Assembly (NCBI GenBank): GCA_030431255.1
Contig: JAUIJL010000031.1
Span: 44,632 to 108,631, forward strand
Direction: 5' to 3'
DNA from: Thermoanaerobaculia bacterium
GTDB taxonomy: Bacteria > Acidobacteriota > Thermoanaerobaculia > Multivoradales > J023
Length of the DNA stretch: 64,000 bases
Part shown: piece by piece, positions 42,241 through 50,651 of the stretch
How positions within the stretch are numbered: position 1 is the stretch's first letter
How the letters are laid out: each line of letters begins with the position of its first letter
The notes under the pieces: generated by a model
What the model was told of the DNA's origin: nothing
What the model saw: the letters and a program-made list of their open reading frames with translations, nothing else
The model's database searches: none
Made by a program: the position numbers and the translations under genes

Positions 42241-43206
42241 ATGGCGACCTTTCAAGGCGGCAAAACACCCCAGCCGTCCCCCAGTACCGCGCCGGGTTTA
42301 TCTTCCGGAGGCCCAGCGCAGGATCCCCCGAAACCCAAGACTCGACATCAACCCAAAAAAGTGACCGCGCCCTGGGTCCGTGGCCGCGCCGTGGAGGCCG
42401 ACGCTCAGCCCCTGGTGATGGTCACCGCCTACGACTATCCCCAGGCCCGCACCGCCGATGCCGCGGGGGTGGATTTGGTGCTGGTGGGCGACTCCCTGGC
42501 CATGGTGGTGCTCGGCCACGACGACACCCTGTCGTTGACCGTGGACGAGATGTTGCATCACGTCAAAGCGGTGCGACGAGGGCTTAAGCGCGCCCTGCTG
42601 ATCGCCGACATGCCCTACGGCTCGTTCCACCTGGGCGAGCGTCAGGCCGTCGAAAATGCCATCCGCTTCGTCAAAGAGGGTGGGGCGGAGGCGGTCAAGA
42701 TCGAAGGGGCCCGGCCCGAGGTGGTGGCGGCGTTGACCGCCGCGGAGATCCCGGTCATGGCTCACCTCGGCCTGACCCCCCAAAGCTTGCATCAATTCGG
42801 CGGCTTCAAAGTGCAGGGTCGGGGCGACGACGCAGCCGAGAGCCTGCTCCAGGCCGCCCGGGCCATGCAAGAAGCCGGAGCCTTCTCCCTGGTGCTCGAA
42901 TGCATCCCCTCGGATTTGGCCCAACAGGTGAGCGCCGAGCTGCGGATTCCCACCATCGGCATCGGCGCCGGGGTCGGTTGCCACGGCCAAGTGTTGGTCT
43001 ACCACGACCTACTGGGTCTGGAAGACCGGCTCGCCCCGCGCTTCGTCCGACGTTACGCCCACCAAGGCTCGGACGCCCGTCAGGCGATCGAGGCCTTTGC
43101 CGACGATGTCCGCCACCGGCGTTTCCCTTCCCGAGACGAGAGTTACGCGGACCCCAGCCGCTCCAACCGACCGGTGGTCGAGACCTTGGAGAAGATCTAT
43201 GGCTGA
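42241..43206 (+). CDS. panB: 3-methyl-2-oxobutanoate hydroxymethyltransferase
   Basis: 321 residues from ATG 42241, preceded by AGGAGG at a good distance. PanB makes ketopantoate from 2-oxoisovalerate and methylene-tetrahydrofolate, the first step of pantothenate synthesis. Motifs: MVTAYDYPQARTADAAGVDL, VGDSLAMVVLGHDDTLSLTV (metal-binding Asp), ADMPYGSF, VKIEGA, MAHLGLTPQ, LVLECIP (catalytic Glu), IGIGAG. The first 45-50 residues are a Pro/Gln/Lys-rich extension absent from typical 265-residue PanB. The end overlaps panC by 8 bp, so the two are translationally coupled. Confidence 0.97.
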   Translation: MATFQGGKTPQPSPSTAPGLSSGGPAQDPPKPKTRHQPKKVTAPWVRGRAVEADAQPLVMVTAYDYPQARTADAAGVDLVLVGDSLAMVVLGHDDTLSLTVDEMLHHVKAVRRGLKRALLIADMPYGSFHLGERQAVENAIRFVKEGGAEAVKIEGARPEVVAALTAAEIPVMAHLGLTPQSLHQFGGFKVQGRGDDAAESLLQAARAMQEAGAFSLVLECIPSDLAQQVSAELRIPTIGIGAGVGCHGQVLVYHDLLGLEDRLAPRFVRRYAHQGSDARQAIEAFADDVRHRRFPSRDESYADPSRSNRPVVETLEKIYG

Positions 43207-44149
43207 GGCAATGGTCGACCCTGTGGTGACTCCAACCCAACCGGAAACGCTTCGACGGGTCTCGGAGCCCGCGCAGCTGCGCTCGGCGATCCGTCGCTGG
43301 CGGGAGCGGGGTCTGAAAGTCGCCTTCGTGCCCACCATGGGTGCCCTGCACGCGGGACACCTCTCGCTGGTGACCCGGGCGTTGCAGACTGCGGATCGCG
43401 TGGTGGCGTCGATCTTCGTCAATCCCACCCAATTCGGGCCCAACGAAGACCTGGACAGCTACCCCAGATCCGTGGATTCCGATTGCGCCCAGCTCCAAGA
43501 AACCGGCTGCCACCTCGTCTTTCTGCCGACGGTGGAGACCATCTATCCCCCCGGCGGCAGCACTTTCGTGGTGGTTGAAGGGCCGTCCAAGGGTTTTGAA
43601 GGCGCCGAGCGGCCCGGCCATTTCCGGGGCGTGGCCACCGTGGTGCTGAAGCTCTTCAATTTGGTGATGCCCGACGTGGCGATTTTCGGCGAGAAGGACG
43701 CCCAACAATTGGCGGTGATTCGGCAAATGACCCGAGATCTGCACCTGCCGATCGAGATCATCGGCGCACCGATCGTGCGCGAAGCGGACGGCCTCGCCCT
43801 TTCGTCGCGCAATGTCTACCTCGACGCCGATCAGCGTCGGGCCTCGCGAGTGCTTTCTCGTGCCCTTGCCCGGGCCGAATCCGCCGTGCGAGCGGGGGAG
43901 CGGGATTCCCAGGTCCTCGAGCAGCTCGTGAGGTCGGAGCTGGACCATGAGCCCACGGGCAAAACCGACTATGTGGCGGTGGTCGACGGTGCGTCCTTCG
44001 AGCCGCTCACGGACCTGAACGGCTTCCGCGGCCGTTTAGTGATCGCCTCCGTCTTCCGCCTGGGACAAACCCGTCTGCTGGACAACCTACAGATGGACCT
44101 TCCACTGAATCCGAAACCCCTGACCGACTCCGATCGATTTTCGAGCTGA
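43199..44149 (+). CDS. panC: Pantothenate synthetase
   Basis: 316 residues from ATG 43199, inside the last codons of panB. PanC joins pantoate and beta-alanine using ATP, through a pantoyl-adenylate. Signature elements: FVPTMGALHAGHLSLV (HxGH nucleotide motif), SIFVNPTQFGPNEDLDSYPR, VFGEKDAQQL-like FGEKDAQQLAVIRQM, and EADGLALSSRNVYL. About 20 extra residues precede the catalytic core, and the C-terminus (about 30 residues beyond the usual end) is longer than in E. coli PanC (283 residues). Together with panB and panD it gives a complete route from 2-oxoisovalerate and aspartate. Confidence 0.97.
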   Translation: MAEAMVDPVVTPTQPETLRRVSEPAQLRSAIRRWRERGLKVAFVPTMGALHAGHLSLVTRALQTADRVVASIFVNPTQFGPNEDLDSYPRSVDSDCAQLQETGCHLVFLPTVETIYPPGGSTFVVVEGPSKGFEGAERPGHFRGVATVVLKLFNLVMPDVAIFGEKDAQQLAVIRQMTRDLHLPIEIIGAPIVREADGLALSSRNVYLDADQRRASRVLSRALARAESAVRAGERDSQVLEQLVRSELDHEPTGKTDYVAVVDGASFEPLTDLNGFRGRLVIASVFRLGQTRLLDNLQMDLPLNPKPLTDSDRFSS

Positions 44150-44307
44150 GCCGTTACCGATATCCAAAAACATCTTCCGCGGCCCGCGTCTCCGTTCTCG
44201 ACCGTGCTTCTTAGAGACCTTGTCTCTCAGAGCTTGCTTTTTGAGACCTAGGCCGCGGCTTGACGGCGACGTCTTTCGGCGACGCCGTCCATATAGGAGC
44301 CGAAACC

Positions 44308-44712
44308 ATGCGACGTACCATGCTGAGAGCCAAAATCCACCGCGCCACCGTCACCGACGCCGACCTCAACTACGTCGGCTCGATCACCCTGGATCCGATC
44401 CTCATGGAGGCCACCGACCTGAGGGTCCACGAGAAGCTCGAGATCTACAACGTCACCAACGGTGAGCGGCTTTCCACCTACGCGATCGAAGGGGAGCGGG
44501 GCAAGGGCGAGGTGGTGCTCAACGGTGCCGCCGCGCACAAGGTGTCCCCCGGTGACCTGGTAATCCTCTGCGCCTACGCCGAGCTCGACGAGTCGGAAAT
44601 GGCGGATCACAAACCCAAGGTGGTGTTCGTGGATCGGCAGAATCGCATCGTCGAAGAGTCCGACGCGGTGATCGCACACCGGGAGCCCTTGCCGGTGCCC
44701 AAAGCGGTCTGA
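44308..44712 (+). CDS. panD: Aspartate 1-decarboxylase proenzyme
   Basis: 134 residues from ATG 44308 (AGGAG 8 nt upstream). PanD makes beta-alanine from aspartate. It self-cleaves at Gly24-Ser25 to form the pyruvoyl cofactor; with this start the site YVGS falls exactly at residues 24-25, as in E. coli, which confirms the start. Other conserved parts: [40 protein letters not shown], and a YAELDE segment. It lies 158 bp after panC, so it may have its own promoter, and ends at a strong hairpin. Confidence 0.97.
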   Translation: MRRTMLRAKIHRATVTDADLNYVGSITLDPILMEATDLRVHEKLEIYNVTNGERLSTYAIEGERGKGEVVLNGAAAHKVSPGDLVILCAYAELDESEMADHKPKVVFVDRQNRIVEESDAVIAHREPLPVPKAV

Positions 44713-44733
44713 GCCGTCCCGTTTCCAAGACCC

Positions 44734-44769
44734 AGAAGGCCTCCCTCAGGAGGCCTTCTTCGCGTTTTG
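44734..44769 (+). terminator. Terminator after panD
   Basis: A perfect 11-bp stem (AGAAGGCCTCC 44734-44744 with 44749-44759, CTCA loop) is followed by TTCGCGTTTT. It ends the pan genes and lies before the end of the convergent crystallin gene. Confidence 0.8.
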
Positions 44770-44782
44770 GGACGACGCCGAA

Positions 44783-46243
44783 TCAGCGACGAAGTCCGCA
44801 GTCCACCTTCATCGACGACACCGAGTCGTTGCCCACGGGGGTCGACCCCAGGCTCGACACATCGTCGCTGAGGGTCACGGAGCGGCCGCGGAAACCGGCG
44901 TTCGAGTAGAGGGTCACCCGGCACCCCCGGGGAATTTGAATCGAGCTGATGCGGTCGTTGCCGACCCGGGTGCGTTTCATGTTGGAAACATCGCGATCGA
45001 AGGACTCGCTGTTGCCTCGGAAGCCGTCGTCCGTAAAGACCGTGACCCCGTAGCCGTCGTTACCGTAGCCGTCGTTCCCTGGGCCGTGGCCCGGTCGGCT
45101 CGGTCGGGTCGAGGCACCCGGTCGATCCGGTCGTCCCCAGCCGCCACCCCGACCGCAGAAAACCCGCACGGACGACACGCTGTCATTACCCAAGGTGGTG
45201 CGCTCCAATGAGGCCACATCCCGGTCGACCACCATGCTTCGTCCGCGGAAGCGACTATCCCGGTAGAGGGTCACCTCGCAGCCCGGCGAGACCCGCACCG
45301 AGCTGACGCGGTCATTGCCGATGGCGTTGTTGCCGAGGTCCGAATCGTCGTCCTCAAAGACCTCCGCGCGGCCCCGGAAACCGGAATCTCGATACAGCAC
45401 CGCGCCGCGGAAGCCGTGACCGTCCATGGGATCCCGATTGCAATCCACTTGAATGGACGAAGCCTGATCGTTGCCTAGGCGGGTCTCTCCGAGGTGGTCG
45501 ATGGTCCGACGCACCTCGATGCGCTCTCCGCGAAACCCCGCGTCACGGAAGAGGGTCACCCAGCAACCCCGGGCCACCTTGATGGAAGAAAGGCGATCGT
45601 TGCCGAGGGGGGTACGCCCGAGGTCGGCGATATCGCGATCCACCCGCATGCCCCGACCCCGGAGGCCGGCGTCTTCAAACAATAGGGCGCCATCGCCATA
45701 ACCGAAGTAGCCGTCGTCATCGTAGATGCCTTCATCATACGGGCCGCCTCCCCAGCCGCTACCGTAGGCCTCGTCGCCGTGTCCTCCAGAGCCGTGTCCT
45801 CCAGATCCGTATCCTCCAGAGCCGTATCCGCTGCCCGATCCCCGGCATTCCACCCGCAATGACGACACGTTGTCCAACCCTACTTTCGTTCGCCGAAGGG
45901 AGCTTTCGTCCCGTTCGATGGTCACGGATCGGCCACGGAAGTCCGGCTCCGCATAGAGCACGGCGCGACAGCCCGGATCGACTCGAATCGAACGGGTCCG
46001 ATCGTCTCCGACCTCGTCCCGACGCCCCAAATAGGCCAGATCTCGAGACACCGGCTGCTGCCGGCCGCGAAATCCTTCTTCGTCGAAGAGGGTCACACCC
46101 CGCTGATCCGCTCCGGCGTCGGGTGCGTAGGCCATGGTGCCGAAGGTGGCCAAGGCGGTGGCCGCGATCAGGACCCAGGACCCAACGGTGGCTCGGGCGG
46201 CGGCCGCAAAGGTTGTCGTTGAAGAGCTCTTTGGTGAAATCAT
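44783..46243 (-). CDS. Secreted beta/gamma-crystallin-domain protein (eight Greek-key motifs)
   Basis: 486 residues from ATG 46243 (AAGGGG about 7 nt upstream). Signal peptide with hydrophobic core WVLIAATALATFGTMAYA. Four beta/gamma-crystallin domains, each with two Greek-key motifs: F/Y-x-x-x-x-F-R-G openings (DEEGFRGR, AEPDFRGR, EDAGLRGR, RDAGFRGE, RDSGFRGR, RDSRFRGR, TDDGFRGN, SNAGFRGR) and N/D-D-x-x-S-S calcium-site signatures (GNDRLSS, GNDQASS, GNDRVSS and so on). Each domain carries a mid Cys (PGC/RGC) and a terminal Cys, suggesting one disulfide per domain. Gly/Ser/Tyr-rich and Pro/Gly linkers separate domains 1-2 and 3-4. Likely an extracellular or outer-surface calcium-binding, stress-related protein. 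A 15-bp repeat array lies directly upstream and is in frame. Confidence 0.88.
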   Translation of the reverse strand: MISPKSSSTTTFAAAARATVGSWVLIAATALATFGTMAYAPDAGADQRGVTLFDEEGFRGRQQPVSRDLAYLGRRDEVGDDRTRSIRVDPGCRAVLYAEPDFRGRSVTIERDESSLRRTKVGLDNVSSLRVECRGSGSGYGSGGYGSGGHGSGGHGDEAYGSGWGGGPYDEGIYDDDGYFGYGDGALLFEDAGLRGRGMRVDRDIADLGRTPLGNDRLSSIKVARGCWVTLFRDAGFRGERIEVRRTIDHLGETRLGNDQASSIQVDCNRDPMDGHGFRGAVLYRDSGFRGRAEVFEDDDSDLGNNAIGNDRVSSVRVSPGCEVTLYRDSRFRGRSMVVDRDVASLERTTLGNDSVSSVRVFCGRGGGWGRPDRPGASTRPSRPGHGPGNDGYGNDGYGVTVFTDDGFRGNSESFDRDVSNMKRTRVGNDRISSIQIPRGCRVTLYSNAGFRGRSVTLSDDVSSLGSTPVGNDSVSSMKVDCGLRR

Positions 46244-46260
46244 GAGGCACCCCTTAGTTG

Positions 46261-46328
46261 TCGAGCGGCAGATGGTCGAGCGGCAGATGATCGAACGGCA
46301 GATGGTCGAGCGGCAGATGGTCGAGCGG
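46261..46328. repeat. 15-bp tandem repeat array upstream of the crystallin gene
   Basis: Four full units of TCGAGCGGCAGATGG (46261-46320, with two single-base variants) and 8 bp of a fifth. It begins 17 bp before the crystallin ATG. Read with that gene it is open and in frame (RSTIC units), so it may be 5' leader or an N-terminal extension from GTG 46342. Confidence 0.85.
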
Positions 46329-46443
46329 AGAAAAGCCGCCACAGGCCGCAGAGTATTCTAGAATGATTAGGGTTGGGCTTGCGCTCGGCTCTCTCCGACT
46401 CTCCGTTTGAATCCTCCACAAAAGTCAGAATCGCCGTTGCCCC

Positions 46444-47238
46444 ATGAAAAATCTTCTCTCAGTCCTAGGTCTCTCCCTTTGTCTGCTCGCCCCGGCGGGG
46501 ATTTCTGCCGCCGGTGACCTGGATACCGTACGTTCCCGCGGGTCGTTGAAGATGATCTGCTGGCCCCATCAGGAAAGCAATTTCATCCGGCGCATGATTG
46601 AGGAGTACGGCAAAGACGGCTTCAATCGATACGCCGGCATCGACGTGGAGCTCTTGCGCGGTTTCGCCGCCGAGCTGGGGGTGGAGTTGGAAGTCGTCCC
46701 GGCCAAAGACTCCTTCTCCGGGATTTTTCCGTCCCTCCAAGCCGGCGACGGAGATCTGGCCGCCAGCTCGTTGACCATCACCCCGGAACGCCAAGCACTT
46801 TTCGATTTCTCCACGCCGTACTACCTGGAGCAAATGGTGGTGGTGGTGCCCAAAGACTCCAAGATCGCTTCGGCGGAAGATCTACAAAACAAAAGGGGCG
46901 CCGTGGTCAAGGGCTCGAGCCACGACCAACGATTGCGTCGTCTGGCACCGCCGGGTCTCGAGGTCGTGGAGGTCGACTACACGCTCGAAGCGTTGGAGAG
47001 CGTTCAGGCCGGACAAGCCGATTTCGCCCTGGTGGACTCCGGCACCATGAAGACCTCGTCCGTCAAATATTTCGAGGTCAAAGAACGGCTGCGAACGGCC
47101 TTCGCGTTTCCCGATGAAGAGGCCTACGGCATTGCCGTGCGCAAGGGTAGTGATCTGCTGCCGCTGCTCAACAGCTATGTCGACCGTCTCAAAGCCACCG
47201 GCGAGCTCGACCGAATCATCACCTCGCACAACATGTAG
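46444..47238 (+). CDS. Family 3 periplasmic solute-binding protein
   Basis: 264 residues with a Sec signal peptide (MKNLLSVLGLSLCLLAPAGI..., cut near SAA/G). Typical SBP family 3 layout: LDTVRSRGSLKMICWPHQES, GIDVELLRGFAAELGVELEV, VVPAKDSFSGIFPSLQAGDG, DLAASSLTITPERQALFDFS (hinge strand with the T-I-T-x-E-R motif), QAGQADFALVDS. Family members bind amino acids or related small molecules for ABC importers, or feed signals to sensor proteins. No permease or ATPase gene is adjacent, so it is either an orphan partner of a distant transporter or a lytic-transglycosylase-type sensor relative. Ligand unknown. Confidence 0.88.
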   Translation: MKNLLSVLGLSLCLLAPAGISAAGDLDTVRSRGSLKMICWPHQESNFIRRMIEEYGKDGFNRYAGIDVELLRGFAAELGVELEVVPAKDSFSGIFPSLQAGDGDLAASSLTITPERQALFDFSTPYYLEQMVVVVPKDSKIASAEDLQNKRGAVVKGSSHDQRLRRLAPPGLEVVEVDYTLEALESVQAGQADFALVDSGTMKTSSVKYFEVKERLRTAFAFPDEEAYGIAVRKGSDLLPLLNSYVDRLKATGELDRIITSHNM

Positions 47239-47286
47239 CCGAGTGTCGTGCAGCCTAGTTGCGTGTAGCTAGATCTCATCCAGAAA

Positions 47287-47378
47287 TGGAACTTTCGAGC
47301 CAACGTGAGGCTGGGTGGACCGAGGACGGAAACGAAGCTTGTCTGAGCGGCACAGCTTATGAATCGGCTTAAGTTCCA
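47287..47378. repeat. Imperfect inverted repeat in a 247-bp gap
   Basis: TGGAACTT (47287-47294) and AAGTTCCA (47371-47378) are inverted copies; the match extends inwards with AGCC (47298-47301) and GGCT (47366-47369). The gap 47239-47485 lies between convergent genes and holds no convincing gene. It may be a decayed mobile-element fragment or long hairpin. Confidence 0.4.
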
Positions 47379-47485
47379 CCACATCAGCGATTTATGGCGG
47401 TTCCTCAGCGGTGGCGCGAGTTCGTAGTGACGCCCGCAGGCCACCCAGCCGACACCCTGCGAGCCCATTTCCGGACGGAATCTAG

Positions 47486-48193
47486 CTAAGCGTCGCGGGT
47501 CAGCACCGCCAGTAGGTGGCTGCGCAGGAAAGGCAGGGCGGACAACAGCTCGGCCGCGGCCACGCTCCAACGCGAAACCGGACGCAAGATCGGCGGCGCC
47601 AGGGTGATCGAGCGGATCTCTCCTCGCAATTCTGGAAAGAGGGCTTTCAGCTCCCGCCGGCCGACGCCCCGCACATGGGGATTGCGGGGATTGTCAACGG
47701 CGAAGTCATACCAAAGCAGGGCACCTCCCGGCGCCAGCACCCGCTGGATCTCGCCGGCCATCGTCGATCGCACGGACTGCTCGAGGACCGAGGTAAACAC
47801 CGTCGAAACGATCACCAATCCAAAGGCGCCGTCGACGAAGGGCAGCGTGCCGCCGTCGGCCAGACAGAGGCTGGTGGACGGTAGGCGGCGACGGACGGAA
47901 ACCGCCCGCAGAGGATCGATCTCCACACCGTAAAGCCGGCTCTCCGACAACCCCCAGCTCAAGAGCGTGGGTAGCCATCCCCCTTCGCCGAAACCGATCT
48001 CCAAACAGCGGGTTTCCGGGGTCGGAAATACCCCTTGGCGATGCAGAAGCGCGGCAGCCTCTCGAGCTCGACCATCGACCATCAACCGCTCCGCCCGATT
48101 CCACGGGGCGTAGCGGGATCCATCCACCTCGCGGCGGCGGCGGTCGTTTTCGGCCAGCACCCGTCGGCGCTCGGCATGGCTTCGGTCGCTCAT
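47486..48193 (-). CDS. SAM-dependent methyltransferase (glycan cluster)
   Basis: 235 residues; start ATG 48193 overlaps the previous stop (ATGA). Rossmann SAM motifs: CLEIGFGEGGWLPTLLSWGL (motif I), LYGVEIDPLRAVSVRRRL (motif II), LPFVDGAFGLVIVSTVFTSV, and RVLAPGGALLWYDFAVDNPR. This matches methyltransferase type 11 proteins found in polysaccharide clusters. The end (RPVSRWSVAAAELLSALPFL...) is hydrophobic and could lie on the membrane, as in lipid-linked substrate enzymes. It is the last gene of the seven-gene glycan operon, so it probably methylates the sugar chain or its carrier. Confidence 0.85.
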   Translation of the reverse strand: MSDRSHAERRRVLAENDRRRREVDGSRYAPWNRAERLMVDGRAREAAALLHRQGVFPTPETRCLEIGFGEGGWLPTLLSWGLSESRLYGVEIDPLRAVSVRRRLPSTSLCLADGGTLPFVDGAFGLVIVSTVFTSVLEQSVRSTMAGEIQRVLAPGGALLWYDFAVDNPRNPHVRGVGRRELKALFPELRGEIRSITLAPPILRPVSRWSVAAAELLSALPFLRSHLLAVLTRDA

Positions 48194-49344
48194 GGCGATG
48201 GATCTCCTGAGTCGGGCTCACGGGCATCGGCCAGCCCGAGCTGTGTGAAGAGTCGGCGCCAACGATCGTGAGCTGCCGGCCAGGCACAGCTCTCGGCCAA
48301 AGCTCGCCCCGCCGCCGACAACCGCTCGACCTCGCCCGGGTCGTGGACCAGGCTCTCGATCGCATCAGCCATGGCATCGGCTGTGGCATCGGACAGGTCA
48401 TCGGCTGTGGCACCAAGCGTACCGGGATCGTCGGTCCGCGGGACGATCGGCGGAATCAACAGCCCTGCGTCCCCCAAGAGATCCGCCATGCCCCCCACCC
48501 GAGTCCCCACCACCGGGAGACCGCAAGCCGCGGCTTCCAACACCGTCACCGGCGTATTGTCCACTCGATTGGTGTGCAAGTAGAGGTCGTGGCCGCTGAG
48601 CGCTTCGGCTTTGGCCGTCGCGCCGAGAAAACCGACGAATCGAGCTCGCTCCTGCAATCCCAGCTCCACAGCCCTGGACCGACAAGAGGCTTCCAGCCCT
48701 TTGTCTTGGCCCGCCATGGTCAGCTCCGCGTCGATTCCCCGGCGGCGGAGACGATCCAAGACCTCCAGCGCGAGCTCGGGATGGTAAATCGGATGGAAGG
48801 TCCGCAACCAAAGGATCTTGATCGGCTCCACCAGCTCGACACGGGCTCTGAAGGTGTAGTCGTGCAGGTCCAGCACATTGGGAATGACCGTCGCTTCCAA
48901 CCCTAGATCCTCTGCCATGCGGGCTAGAAACGGCGACGGCGCCACGATCGCGTCGGCTCTGGCCAGCACTCGTCGCACCCGCTCCGGCGCCCGACGCGCC
49001 AGCTCGGGTAAATCGCCCCCGTGCAAAAAGAACACCTGCTTGAGGCCCACCCGCCGGGCGAGGCGACCGAGCCAGTCGGCATAGAGGAAGGCTCGTCCGC
49101 TGAACACCGACAACACCATCAAGTCCAGCCGCCGATGCCAGCGAAAGATGGAGCTCAACATGTCGAAAGTCCGCCACCACGGGCTGCGGACGGAAGAGGT
49201 GGACCGCACCTCATATCCTTCTTGGGCGAAGAGGGCCGAGACCACCTCCGATTGGGTGGTCACCCATCCGGGATGCCGAGCCAAATGAGGTCCGACGAAG
49301 CACAAGCGAGGCTTGGGCCAAGCCTGGACGGATTGCCCGCTCAC
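48190..49344 (-). CDS. Glycosyltransferase, GT4-like
   Basis: 384 residues from GTG 49344, which overlaps the previous stop (GTGA) and has GGAG upstream; the frame extends to 49368. GT-B fold: N-terminal LCFVGPHLARHPGWVTTQSE, FFLHGGDL, and C-terminal KILWLRTFHPIYHPELALEV, RFVGFLGATAKAEAL, and the nucleotide-sugar signature HTNRVDNTPVTVLEAAACGL then PVVGTRVGG (E-x7-E region shortened). Members transfer a sugar from a nucleotide donor to a lipid-linked glycan on the cytoplasmic side. A short in-frame duplication (DATADAMADAIES) lies near the C-terminus. Confidence 0.9.
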   Translation of the reverse strand: MSGQSVQAWPKPRLCFVGPHLARHPGWVTTQSEVVSALFAQEGYEVRSTSSVRSPWWRTFDMLSSIFRWHRRLDLMVLSVFSGRAFLYADWLGRLARRVGLKQVFFLHGGDLPELARRAPERVRRVLARADAIVAPSPFLARMAEDLGLEATVIPNVLDLHDYTFRARVELVEPIKILWLRTFHPIYHPELALEVLDRLRRRGIDAELTMAGQDKGLEASCRSRAVELGLQERARFVGFLGATAKAEALSGHDLYLHTNRVDNTPVTVLEAAACGLPVVGTRVGGMADLLGDAGLLIPPIVPRTDDPGTLGATADDLSDATADAMADAIESLVHDPGEVERLSAAGRALAESCAWPAAHDRWRRLFTQLGLADAREPDSGDPSP

Positions 49345-50609
49345 GACCCGGTCTCCAGAGTCAAACACTCCCGCAACAGGTGATGGTATTGGTCTCCCCG
49401 TCGATCCCAGGTCTGCTCGGACTCGGCGCGATCGTAGGCCCTCTGTCCCATGGCGCTCCGGCGCTCCGGATCCGTCAACAGCTCCAGAATCCGCTGGGCC
49501 AAGGCGTTGACGTCCTCCGGTGGCACGCTGAGGCCCGTCTGCCCCGGCTCGATGGCCTCCACCAGGCCGGAGTCGTCGGACACCACCGCGGGTTTGCCGC
49601 AGAGGGCCGCTTCCACCACCGCGATGCCGAACCCTTCGAAGTCACCGGTTTCCGTATGACGGCTGGCCATGACGAAAAGGTCAGCGGCGTTCAAGAAACC
49701 CAACAGCTCCTCTTCGGACCGACGACCGAGCAGATGGACCCGTTCCTCGACCCCGAGCTGCCGGGCCAGGCTCTCCAGCTCCTCACCCCGCGTTGGTAAA
49801 CCGAGCATCAGATAGTGGACGTCGGGAACGGATTGAGCCACTCGCGGCAAGGCTTTGATCACCAGATCCTGTCCCTTGCGCCGATCCACGTGGCCTACCG
49901 TCAACAATAAGGTGCGGTCGGCGGAGGCTTGCGGATGACGCTGCCTGAAGTCCATGAGCTCGGCTTCGGAGAACCGGCGAAAGCGCTCGCGGTCGGCACC
50001 GTTGGGCAACACCTCGGACCGGTGGGGTCGAATGCCGGCTGCCAAGGCCACCTCGCGGGTATACCGGCTGACCCAAATCGCCAGGTCCGCGCCGGAAAAT
50101 GAGCTTCGATTGAGCTTCGCTTCCCAACCCGACTTGCCGGCCAGCTCCGTGCCGTGGCCCACCACCACAAGGGGCAATCGAAAAAGCCTTTGGAGCAAGG
50201 AGGCCAACCACACCGCCCGCTGGCCGGACGCCAAGATCAAGGCCGGGCGCCGTCGCAGGATCGTCAGGCCCAACCCCATGGCCCACACGGCTCCTTGGAT
50301 CACCGCCCCGGGCCAGTGGCGTAGGCGGATCAGCCGGATCGACCCCCGTGAGTCGGCTGCGGCGGCATCGTTTTCCGCGGACAGCAGGGTCCTGAAATGC
50401 TGAATTTCCTCGTCGGTCGCGTAGTCCTGCGGCGCCGCGATGGTCACCCGCCAACCCCGTCGGCTCAACCGACGAGCGACGGACCAGGCATGGCTGCCGA
50501 TGCCACCGGGACCCGGGGGGAATTCCGTGGCGATGAGCAGCAAACGCAGCTCGGTCATCTCTGTGCTCATCATCTCGGTGCTCATCTCGGTGCTCATCTC
50601 GGTGCCCAT
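49341..50609 (-). CDS. Glycosyltransferase, GT4 family, with repeated N-terminal start region
   Basis: 422 residues from ATG 50609. The natural core start is probably ATG 50558 (MTELRLLLIATEFPPGPGGI); 12-bp repeats add upstream in-frame ATGs. GT-B features: FPPGPGGIGSHAWSVARRLS (acceptor side), VVVGHGTELAG, LPNGADRERF, LLLTVGHVDRRKGQDLVIKA, and the donor site SRHTETGDFEGFGIAVVEAA followed by CGKPAVVSDDSG (E-x7-E). The overlap with the next gene is 4 bp. It should add one sugar, likely hexose, to the growing glycan in the cytoplasm. Confidence 0.93.
   Translation of the reverse strand: MGTEMSTEMSTEMMSTEMTELRLLLIATEFPPGPGGIGSHAWSVARRLSRRGWRVTIAAPQDYATDEEIQHFRTLLSAENDAAAADSRGSIRLIRLRHWPGAVIQGAVWAMGLGLTILRRRPALILASGQRAVWLASLLQRLFRLPLVVVGHGTELAGKSGWEAKLNRSSFSGADLAIWVSRYTREVALAAGIRPHRSEVLPNGADRERFRRFSEAELMDFRQRHPQASADRTLLLTVGHVDRRKGQDLVIKALPRVAQSVPDVHYLMLGLPTRGEELESLARQLGVEERVHLLGRRSEEELLGFLNAADLFVMASRHTETGDFEGFGIAVVEAALCGKPAVVSDDSGLVEAIEPGQTGLSVPPEDVNALAQRILELLTDPERRSAMGQRAYDRAESEQTWDRRGDQYHHLLRECLTLETGS
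50558..50609 (-). repeat. 12-bp repeats giving a ladder of in-frame ATG codons
   Basis: On the minus strand ATGGGCACCGAG, ATGAGCACCGAG twice, ATG, ATGAGCACAGAG and ATGACCGAG follow each other (50609 to 50550). ATG codons at 50609, 50597, 50585, 50573, 50570 and 50558 are all in frame with the glycosyltransferase. Confidence 0.9.
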
Positions 50610-50651
50610 CTCAGAGTCACCCACGGAGCGCCGCTCGTCTCCGAAGATCGC

